A stretch of 5,711 nucleotides of DNA from Thermoproteota archaeon. Its GTDB lineage: Archaea; Thermoproteota; Thermoprotei; Thermoproteales; Thermocladiaceae. The notes beneath the pieces were generated by a model. That model did not search any database. It saw nothing but the letters and a program-made list of their open reading frames with translations, and had not been told where the DNA came from. The stretch spans positions 1-5,711 of the forward strand of contig JAADDN010000100.1 in assembly GCA_013153895.1 (NCBI GenBank). The letters are read 5' to 3'. Below are positions 1-5,024 of this stretch, one piece after another. The position numbers and the translations under genes were made by a program. How positions within the stretch are numbered: the stretch's first letter is position 1; each line of letters opens with the position of its first letter.

Positions 1-7
1 ATTTAAG

Positions 8-2077
8 ATGATTAATCGTCTTAAACTATTTACAATTTTCATATTGATAATATTATCACTATCGTTTGCAGTATCGAGAAGCATTATTCTTCTAATTCCC
101 TTAGTATTATTCTTCTTTAGAGATGTAATTCCACTTTTTGTAAGTTATATCTATAGGATTCCTCTAAGTCTTATGTGTGAAGTTAAATACAATTACCTAT
201 ATTATCCTCATAAGAGTAGGATAGTAGTTATCTATCGTGTTGAGCCTTTGCTAAATCTAGAGAGATTGAAAGGAGAGACTTATGTGAGTATTGTTAGAGA
301 TTTTGTTAAGAGAGTATTAGTGAATGATGATGTTGCTATAGGATTTTTTGTAAAGAATGATGTCAAGTATTTTCTTGTTAATTTAGGATTCAGAGATGTT
401 GAGAGTAGCAAAAGTATATTATCTAGTATTGAAAATGTTTTAGGAGAGTACTTCATGTTTAGGAGGGTTGAAGGAAGAGAGCTTGAACTTCTATTCTCTA
501 GTAGACGTCCCTATTTTTCAAAGGTGATTTTAACATTAATGTTACCTGCTTCTCTTCTCTTAATATTGTATAGTTTTTACGGTATTATTACAATGTTTTT
601 CATAATTTTCTTAATATATTTTTATAGTAGAGATTTACGTATCTATGATAACTTTGTTCAACTTTCATTCACGTGTACTAAGAATAGGCTACTATTTATC
701 GTGAGAGATCCTGACTCTGTGAAGTCAGATGCTCTACATGTGTCAAGGTGTAGATGTAGTTATCTTGTGATGTTTAGAAGATGTAGAGATCTTGAGACAA
801 TAGCTAGAGAGAGACTTCATAGAGAACAGGAATCTCTAATTGTTAAGGAGAGAGGTAGAAGTTATTCTGAGGTTCTTGCTTGGAGGAACGTTATAGATAG
901 ATTAAACTATGGTGAAGAACCATTAATAATGTCTATCAATGTTTCTAGTAGAGAACTTGAGCCATATTTTAATCTTCATATAGGTGATCTATGCTACATT
1001 TTTGATCCATCAAGGCTGAGTGTTCATGCTTTAACTAATGATATAGCTATACTCATACCTATGCATAGTTCCTCAGGAACAGTATATGAGAGCAGTAGAA
1101 GAATATTTATAGGATATGATAGATCTAGTAGAGAAGTATATATCGATATTGATTCTTTACCGAATAATCATATATTGATTGTTGGTCCTACAGGAATGGG
1201 TAAGTCCTGGACCTGTAAGACAATACTTACAGAATTTGTTAGAAATAACATCTCTATAATAGTCATAGATCCTCATGGTGAATATGGAGAATATTTTCGT
1301 GAGAAGTTTAATGATATTCTTGAGATTAAGTTTCCTGAATCTTTCATAAACATATTCGATATTAGTAATCTAACACTTCAAGATAAGATCTATAGAACAT
1401 TCATAAGTCTTTGCGAATCTCTAAGCTATGATGTACCTCAACATGTTCTTGACATTATTGATGAAGTATATCAGAAGTATCGTGGTTTAAATCCTGTTAA
1501 AATGATTAATGAGATTATTAATAATGTTGACGATTTTCTCATAAAGTTATTCTTTAGAAAACTCTTTGAGTATTATTCTAAATGCAAGATTGTTAATATG
1601 AATGATATAGTTAAATCAAGGATAGTTATCTTCAACTTTAAGAATATTTTAAGTGATGTTGATGTTCTTAGGTTTATCATGCTTATGTTAGTAGATCTAT
1701 TATATTCCTATCTAACATCTTTAGAGATTAGTAGAGGACTTAGATATATTATTGCTATAGATGAGGCATACTACATTATTAATAGTAGGATAATTGAGCT
1801 CTGTGTTAAAGGTCTTAGAAAGCTTGGCGTGGGTATATTACTGATAACTCAGAGCATAGATGGTATTAAGAGTGATATTCTTCAGAATATTGGTCTATCA
1901 ATAATTTTAGGAGGTCCTGATCCTTATGTTGAGTCAATAGCATCTCAATATTTACTCAATAATGATGATGTACTATGGTTATCTACTTCATTACCTCCAT
2001 CTCACTATAGGAGGAGCACAAGGGCGCTATTGATGATAGGTCCTGTAAAGAAGCATGTAAGCATAGTTCTGCGATGA
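8..2077 (+). CDS. Membrane-anchored HerA/VirB4-type P-loop ATPase (CedB-like candidate)
   Basis: The protein has 689 residues. Two hydrophobic hairpins are visible, at about residues 5-47 and 172-207, so it is probably held in the membrane by up to four helices with the motor in the cytoplasm. The C-terminal half is a HerA/VirB4 (DUF87-like) ATPase: Walker A GPTGMGKS at 393-400, the family motif DPHGEY at 421-426, Walker B IIAIDEA with D585/E586, and the sensor motif LLITQS with Q615. Proteins of this class pump DNA using ATP hydrolysis. A membrane-bound HerA/VirB4 ATPase is also the motor (CedB) of the crenarchaeal Ced DNA-import system. That assignment is inference, because no CedA-type membrane partner lies in the window. 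A virus- or plasmid-derived conjugation ATPase is the alternative. The ATG at 8 is the first visible start, but an upstream start outside the window cannot be excluded. The frame is intact, with no broken motifs. Confidence 0.85.
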   Translation: MINRLKLFTIFILIILSLSFAVSRSIILLIPLVLFFFRDVIPLFVSYIYRIPLSLMCEVKYNYLYYPHKSRIVVIYRVEPLLNLERLKGETYVSIVRDFVKRVLVNDDVAIGFFVKNDVKYFLVNLGFRDVESSKSILSSIENVLGEYFMFRRVEGRELELLFSSRRPYFSKVILTLMLPASLLLILYSFYGIITMFFIIFLIYFYSRDLRIYDNFVQLSFTCTKNRLLFIVRDPDSVKSDALHVSRCRCSYLVMFRRCRDLETIARERLHREQESLIVKERGRSYSEVLAWRNVIDRLNYGEEPLIMSINVSSRELEPYFNLHIGDLCYIFDPSRLSVHALTNDIAILIPMHSSSGTVYESSRRIFIGYDRSSREVYIDIDSLPNNHILIVGPTGMGKSWTCKTILTEFVRNNISIIVIDPHGEYGEYFREKFNDILEIKFPESFINIFDISNLTLQDKIYRTFISLCESLSYDVPQHVLDIIDEVYQKYRGLNPVKMINEIINNVDDFLIKLFFRKLFEYYSKCKIVNMNDIVKSRIVIFNFKNILSDVDVLRFIMLMLVDLLYSYLTSLEISRGLRYIIAIDEAYYIINSRIIELCVKGLRKLGVGILLITQSIDGIKSDILQNIGLSIILGGPDPYVESIASQYLLNNDDVLWLSTSLPPSHYRRSTRALLMIGPVKKHVSIVLR

Positions 2078-2103
2078 GAAACATGATAAAGTACTCAAGA
2101 GCA

Positions 2104-2129
2104 TTAATATACGAGAGATAGTATATATA
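2104..2129 (+). promoter_or_regulatory. Possible promoter of the TnpB-like gene
   Basis: Two TATA-like stretches lie in the 66-base gap: TTAATATA at 2104-2111 and TATATATA at 2122-2129. The first would start transcription near 2133, giving a short leader to the ATG at 2144. The second would start it near 2152, which suits leaderless use of the in-frame ATG at 2153 (Met4). In so AT-rich a gap the assignment is weak. Confidence 0.35.
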
Positions 2130-2143
2130 CAGGTACTATATGT

Positions 2144-3067
2144 ATGAAAACGATGAGTAAAGTGAGAAGTAGAGTAGTATATGTAGGTGTAGATTTAAAT
2201 AGTAGGAACATAGATATAGCATCAATAGGATGTGATATAGCGCTTAAAATAGTTGAACATATACTACCAGTGATATCTAGAGCGCGTATAAGAGAACCAG
2301 AGCTAATAAATACTGTAGGTAACATAAATGTAGCACACATATATACTGCAACTACAGGAGTAGATTCATATTACGTGAATATGGCAATCTCGTTAAAAAT
2401 ATTGAAAATACTTATGAGAGAACTTCATAGAATATCGAGTCCTGATTCTATACCAATATTATGTATAGAGAATATGTGTTCTATAGTTTCTAGGAAAGAT
2501 AAAGTTACTATTGTTGAGAAGATATGTGACATATTTATGTCTAAGATTCTTGAGAATTCTAAGCTAGTTGAGATTATTCAAAATAATCCTGTTGGTCTTA
2601 GAAAGAGATCAAGTATATGGGGATTATTATACGCAAATAAGCGCTATAAGACTGGTATAATGATTATCGACCCATACTTAACTAGCAGAATATGCTCAGT
2701 CTGTCTTTACTATGGTACTGTTAACCTATGCAGGATGTCTGGCAGATATGTAGAATGTAATATTCATGGAAAAATGAATAGAGATGTTAATGCTGCAGTA
2801 AACATGGCACTACTATGTAAGAAAGCTATAGATGAGGGTCCGCCTCCTGCAGGACCCTCGCCAGTCCCCCAACTCCACGGGGGCTGGTGGGGGTCCTGCA
2901 GGAGGTTTGGTGAGTTGAAAGCCCTCGTGGGGTTGGGGGCTGGTGGTCTAGTTGCAGGAGGCGGGCCTGAATGTTATTGGTCGCTTGATGAGGGAGCTCT
3001 ACCTATAGACTTTCATAATCCTCCTCTTAAAAATATGTATGTTTTCTTCAATATCTCATCTATGTGA
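2144..3067 (+). CDS. TnpB-like RuvC nuclease lacking the N-terminal half (IS605/IS607 OrfB family)
   Basis: The RuvC triad of the TnpB family can be read: D17 in VYVGVDLNS, E109 in PILCIENMC, and D214 in NRDVNAAVNMA. The zinc-ribbon ligands C184, C187, C205 and H208 sit between the last two, behind the typical P-x-x-TSR-x-C motif. TnpB is an RNA-guided DNA nuclease carried by IS200/IS605 and IS607 elements. Family members are usually near 370-420 residues with the first Asp near 190. Here it is at 17, so the guide-RNA-binding WED/REC region is missing. No start codon lies upstream in frame before the TAA at 2105-2107. Residues from about 232 to 276 are Gly/Pro-rich because the frame runs through the GC-rich structured block, and the functional protein may effectively end near residue 230. 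No TnpA gene is present. The gene may be a decaying relic, a domesticated truncated protein, or a partner supplied with its N-terminal half in trans. The family call is firm; activity is uncertain. Confidence 0.8.
   Translation: MKTMSKVRSRVVYVGVDLNSRNIDIASIGCDIALKIVEHILPVISRARIREPELINTVGNINVAHIYTATTGVDSYYVNMAISLKILKILMRELHRISSPDSIPILCIENMCSIVSRKDKVTIVEKICDIFMSKILENSKLVEIIQNNPVGLRKRSSIWGLLYANKRYKTGIMIIDPYLTSRICSVCLYYGTVNLCRMSGRYVECNIHGKMNRDVNAAVNMALLCKKAIDEGPPPAGPSPVPQLHGGWWGSCRRFGELKALVGLGAGGLVAGGGPECYWSLDEGALPIDFHNPPLKNMYVFFNISSM
2834..2970 (+). ncRNA. GC-rich structured RNA candidate (omega/re-RNA-like) with two alternative long hairpins
   Basis: G+C is 94 of 140 bases over 2831-2970, against 19 of 60 just upstream and 17 of 60 downstream (hand counts). 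In AT-rich hyperthermophiles, such islands typically mark structured RNAs. Fold 1 pairs 2843-2869 with 2879-2905: 27 consecutive pairs, three of them G-U, around a 9-base loop. Fold 2 uses the same left arm with a distal copy of the right arm. Its pairs are 2837-2851 with 2953-2967 (15), 2858-2864 with 2940-2946 (7), and 2866-2885 with 2920-2939 (20), separated by a 6x6 internal loop and a one-base bulge. The position, overlapping the 3' end of a tnpB frame, is where omega/re-RNAs are found. Strand and ends are inferred. A DNA-level role (cruciform or element end) is the alternative. Confidence 0.6.
2879..2961 (+). repeat. 27-base imperfect direct repeat at 56-base spacing
   Basis: Copies lie at 2879-2905 and 2935-2961. 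They share GGGGGCTGGTGG and TGCAGGAGG and differ in the six bases between (21 of 27 identical). Both copies are complementary to the left arm at 2843-2869. The divergent six bases of the distal copy fall exactly in the 6x6 internal loop of the distal fold. Confidence 0.85.
3027..3035 (+). promoter_or_regulatory. TATA box for the unrecognised protein gene
   Basis: TTAAAAATA at 3027-3035 would direct a start near 3057, about 10 bases before the ATG at 3067. It lies inside the last codons of the TnpB-like frame, which suggests that the frame's tail is fortuitous and that the next gene is transcribed separately. Confidence 0.5.
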
Positions 3068-3804
3068 TGAGTATGAGATATACTTTTCCTATTAATTTAA
3101 AGTTATTTGATAATGGTTGGTTATGTATTGAAGTTTCGTCTAGTGTTGTTAAGTCTGTTCGTGTAGTTCTTGATAGACCTGTACCACTTCCTAGATCTAC
3201 ATTATCGATATTTGGTGTGTCTTATCCTTCCTGTCTTAGTGCTATATCTTTTCATAAAGTATTTAATGCTTCGTCAAATACTTATAGTAATTATGTTAGT
3301 TTTAACAATCTTAAAATATATGCTAAGAGAGGTTGTTATTACTCAAGGTTTTTATATTGGTATCCTATTGAGCTCTGTATAACTTATGAAGATTCTGATA
3401 GAGGTATTTTTCCTATATGGGATGTGTTTAGGATTCTTAGGCCGTGTGTTGTTAGAAGATTATTTTTCTCTAAGATCTCAATTATCTCGTTATCGTGTGG
3501 TGAGGATTCTATGATGGATAATGTTCTTAAGTGTGTTAAGTTTCGTTACGAGGTTCCTATTGTTGGTAAGCTACCTGAGATGTTTCTTAAGAATGTTCCT
3601 GAATATGTTAGTAATAATATTCTTATTAAATGTTTAGAGGATTATTTACTATCTATTGGAGATTTAAGTAATTGTATGAGAGTTCTATATAAGGCGGGTA
3701 TAGTTAATAGGCATGGTATGTTAACTAAGCTTGGTGTTGTTCTCTGTCTCATACTTGCTCCACATGTTGTTGATGATTCTATGCTTGAGGTGTTGAGGAT
3801 CTAG
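3067..3804 (+). CDS. Conserved-looking protein of unknown function, possible C-terminal winged helix
   Basis: I do not recognise this protein of about 245 residues. A GTG at 3064, ATG at 3067 and ATG at 3073 are all in frame. The GTG overlaps the TGA of the preceding frame (3065-3067), and I prefer the ATG at 3067 because of the TATA box at 3027-3035. No Shine-Dalgarno site is evident. The sequence has no signal peptide and no clear long membrane segment. It is rich in Cys, Tyr, Ser and beta-branched residues in its first 150 positions, suggesting a beta-rich domain. The last 60 or so residues look helical and end with a segment of the form LYKAGIVNRHGMLTKLG, which resembles the recognition helix and wing of a winged-helix domain; this is a weak inference. 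Codons are strongly T-ending, as in the ATPase gene at the left. It could be a partner of that ATPase, but only proximity supports this. Confidence 0.7.
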   Translation: MSMRYTFPINLKLFDNGWLCIEVSSSVVKSVRVVLDRPVPLPRSTLSIFGVSYPSCLSAISFHKVFNASSNTYSNYVSFNNLKIYAKRGCYYSRFLYWYPIELCITYEDSDRGIFPIWDVFRILRPCVVRRLFFSKISIISLSCGEDSMMDNVLKCVKFRYEVPIVGKLPEMFLKNVPEYVSNNILIKCLEDYLLSIGDLSNCMRVLYKAGIVNRHGMLTKLGVVLCLILAPHVVDDSMLEVLRI

Positions 3805-3805
3805 T

Positions 3806-3862
3806 AGTCAGAATCCGCCAAGGAGCTATCATCTAGTCAATGCAGCCATCGCTCATCATTCT
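3806..3862 (-). ncRNA. Candidate C/D box sRNA (2'-O-methylation guide)
   Basis: Read on the minus strand, an exact C box ATGATGA (3859-3853) is followed by a 12-base guide (3852-3841). Next come a D' box TTGA (3840-3837), a 4-base spacer, a C'-like ATGATAG (3832-3826), a 14-base guide (3825-3812) and an exact D box CTGA (3811-3808). The core is 52 bases, the usual size of archaeal C/D sRNAs, which bind L7Ae, Nop5 and fibrillarin to methylate RNA. A minus-strand TATA element at 3892-3883 predicts a transcription start near 3862, three bases before the C box. By the D-box-plus-five rule the modified base would be the G of target TGCAGCCATCGC and the first C-C step's second C in AATCCGCCAAGGAG. 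I could not place either target in rRNA or tRNA from memory. D' and C' are imperfect. Confidence 0.7.
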
Positions 3863-3882
3863 GTTAGTCTCTTATTCTAACT

Positions 3883-3892
3883 ATTTTTAAAA
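3883..3892. promoter_or_regulatory. Shared divergent TATA element (sRNA / zinc-ribbon gene)
   Basis: ATTTTTAAAA is nearly symmetric. Minus-strand reading predicts a start near 3862, just before the sRNA C box. Plus-strand reading predicts a start near 3914, leaving a leader of about 20 bases before the GTG at 3934. Both spacings are normal for archaeal TBP/TFB promoters. Confidence 0.6.
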
Positions 3893-3933
3893 GTTCCGTT
3901 AATGTTTTATTTCTCATACAGGTACCATAGGTA

Positions 3934-4266
3934 GTGATTACCTGTCCCTACTGTGGTCTTCCGAACTGGGAGAAGACTGGGCAGGTTCTTAATGATACTA
4001 GGAGATTTCTCATAGTTAACATGTGTAGATGTAAGAACGAGAATTGTGGTAAAATGTTCTATCTTGTTAGGACGAGGATAGGTACGTTCACTGTGAAGCT
4101 TGATGATGTTGATCCTCAAGAGCTTGAGCAGTTTGCTGTTAAGCAGTCTCAATCCTCTACTAGGCATTCTCATGGTAGAAAGAGGAAGAGTAAGGCTCGT
4201 TTTAATCATGATAGTTCTCATGAGAAACATGATAGTTTACGGAGAGAAGAAGAGAAAAAGAGTTAA
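3934..4266 (+). CDS. Small zinc-ribbon protein with basic, disordered tail
   Basis: The protein has 110 residues and starts at GTG; no ATG fits, because the zinc motif begins at residue 4. The N-terminal 45 residues form a zinc ribbon: C4-x2-C7 and C33-x4-C38, with C31 as an alternative ligand. The segment ENCGKMFYLVR after the second pair recalls Ogr/Delta-like and other nucleic-acid-binding beta-ribbons. A short link rich in acidic residues (about 55-65) leads to a tail from about 70 rich in Arg, Lys, His and Ser, with GRKRKSKAR at about 81-89, suited to contacting DNA or RNA. The exact role is unknown. It precedes the histone gene by 29 bases on the same strand, so a chromatin or transcription role is plausible but unproven. 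Transcription probably starts from the TATA element at 3883-3892. The downstream T-rich stretch may serve as both a terminator and the histone promoter. Confidence 0.8.
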   Translation: MITCPYCGLPNWEKTGQVLNDTRRFLIVNMCRCKNENCGKMFYLVRTRIGTFTVKLDDVDPQELEQFAVKQSQSSTRHSHGRKRKSKARFNHDSSHEKHDSLRREEEKKS

Positions 4267-4270
4267 ATTC
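4263..4270 (+). promoter_or_regulatory. Likely TATA box of the histone gene
   Basis: TTAAATTC overlaps the stop codon of the zinc-ribbon gene. It lies about 29 bases before the histone ATG, consistent with leaderless or near-leaderless transcription. No Shine-Dalgarno sequence precedes this ATG. Confidence 0.5.
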
Positions 4271-4295
4271 TACCTCTCTTTAACATTTTTACAGC

Positions 4296-4535
4296 ATGCC
4301 AGAGCACGATATACCTCTAGCACCAATTGATAGGATACTTCATAAGGCAGGTGCTGAGCGTGTAAGTGAGGAGGCTGTGATAGTTCTTCGTGATATACTT
4401 GAGTCTATAGCTTACGAGATAGCTACTAGGAGTGTTGAGCTTGCTAAGCATGCGGGTAGAAAGACTGTGACTGCTGAGGATATTAAGACTGTTATAAGAA
4501 TATTGAGATGTATCTATTTATCTACCTATGTTTAA
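4296..4535 (+). CDS. Archaeal histone (HMf-like) with hydrophobic C-terminal extension
   Basis: This 79-residue histone-fold protein wraps DNA as dimers and longer multimers. It matches the HMf pattern almost throughout: PLAPIDRILHKAGAERVSEEA (8-27 region) for helix 1 and loop 1, and KHAGRKTVTAEDI (51-63) for loop 2 and helix 3. DNA-contact residues R22, R55 and T57 are present. The dimer-dimer residues equivalent to HMfB L46, H49 and D59 are L49, H52 and D62. The Gly equivalent to HMfB G16, needed for tight stacking in hypernucleosomes, is G19. HMf proteins end after about 69 residues. Here a tail CIYLSTYV (72-79) follows helix 3, which is odd for a DNA-coating protein. Histones are patchily distributed among crenarchaea. 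The gene lies 29 bases after the zinc-ribbon gene and is convergent with the SpeD-family gene, with 17 bases between stops. Confidence 0.95.
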   Translation: MPEHDIPLAPIDRILHKAGAERVSEEAVIVLRDILESIAYEIATRSVELAKHAGRKTVTAEDIKTVIRILRCIYLSTYV

Positions 4536-4556
4536 ACTAGGTTATTTTTAAACTAG
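4531..4556. repeat. 10-base direct repeat spanning the convergent stop codons
   Basis: TTTAAACTAG occurs at 4531-4540 and 4547-4556, each copy containing one of the two convergent stop codons (TAA at 4533-4535; TAG on the minus strand at 4555-4553). The T-run between (4545-4549) may help end histone transcription. It may be chance in AT-rich DNA. Confidence 0.6.
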
Positions 4557-4942
4557 TATGATCTACAGGACCTATCAATATACGTCTTAGTGTAGTATCT
4601 TGGCCTCAGCTTCTCTACTATATAGTTGAATGCTTTGTCTGCATCACTCTTCTCTCCGCATGTATAGATGTCTAATGTAGCATAGTTGTAGCATGGCCAG
4701 GTATGTAGTGCGATATGACTCTCGATTACTAGTGCGATCACGCTTACACCCTCCTTATCACTTCCTAGGAATCTCCAAGATCTTACGTCTACTACATGCA
4801 TGTTAGCTACTTCTGCAGCTTCTACGACAAGTCTTCGAAGATACTCCTCATCCTCTAGCACCTTCCTATCAATGCCGTACAGGTTACCTACTACGTGCTT
4901 TCCATGCACTAGGATCCCCTTCTCAAACTCTCGACTGAGCAT
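4553..4942 (-). CDS. Pyruvoyl-dependent SpeD-family decarboxylase proenzyme, probably arginine decarboxylase
   Basis: This 129-residue proenzyme is cut at E74-S75 in ALVIESHIALHTWP, and Ser75 becomes the pyruvoyl group. The catalytic His80 and Cys95 (DIYTCG) match H68 and C83 of Thermotoga AdoMet decarboxylase. Family members make either decarboxylated AdoMet for spermidine or, in a crenarchaeal branch, agmatine from arginine. Agmatine is needed for putrescine synthesis and for agmatidine in tRNA-Ile. Two features favour the arginine branch. The Glu of the usual HTWPEY motif, which lies in the ribose-binding part of AdoMet decarboxylases, is Cys84. The C-terminus, RPRYYTKTYIDRS, resembles crenarchaeal arginine decarboxylases as I recall them. 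Substrate choice remains an inference. The ATG at 4942 has a GGAG-like site just upstream, and the TATA element at 4988-4995 predicts a leader of about 23 bases. Confidence 0.93.
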   Translation of the reverse strand: MLSREFEKGILVHGKHVVGNLYGIDRKVLEDEEYLRRLVVEAAEVANMHVVDVRSWRFLGSDKEGVSVIALVIESHIALHTWPCYNYATLDIYTCGEKSDADKAFNYIVEKLRPRYYTKTYIDRSCRSY

Positions 4943-4986
4943 GTTCTCCGTAGTGTTCTCCCGACCTTCAGCACGTGGAGGAGCAG

Positions 4987-4996
4987 TATTTAAATC
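4987..4996. promoter_or_regulatory. Palindromic TATA element shared by divergent decarboxylase and methyltransferase genes
   Basis: ATTTAAAT at 4988-4995 is a perfect palindrome in an 82-base divergent gap. Rightward it predicts a start about 7 bases before the ATG at 5025. Leftward it predicts one about 23 bases before the start at 4942. No second TATA element is evident for either gene. Confidence 0.65.
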
Positions 4997-5024
4997 TTAG
5001 CCTCATGATCTCGCTTCTTAAACT

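Noticed and set aside
2121..2130. GTATATATAC palindrome as an operator
   Set aside because: Short alternating AT palindromes are common in AT-rich promoters; it is more simply part of a TATA region.
2104..2340. Minus-strand open frame of 78 codons
   Set aside because: It is antisense to the start of the TnpB-like gene, hydrophobic by virtue of the AT-rich complement, and has no recognisable domain or promoter.
2080..3066. Complete IS200/IS605 element with defined ends
   Set aside because: No TnpA gene, no recognisable left-end hairpin and no target-site signature could be found. Only the truncated TnpB-like frame and the GC-rich block are supportable.
3907..4230. Minus-strand open frame of 107 codons opposite the zinc-ribbon gene
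   Set aside because: It has no recognisable domain, whereas the plus strand has ordered Cys pairs and a basic tail.
4943..5024. Second C/D box sRNA in the divergent gap
   Set aside because: No C box close to consensus paired with a CTGA at suitable spacing on either strand.
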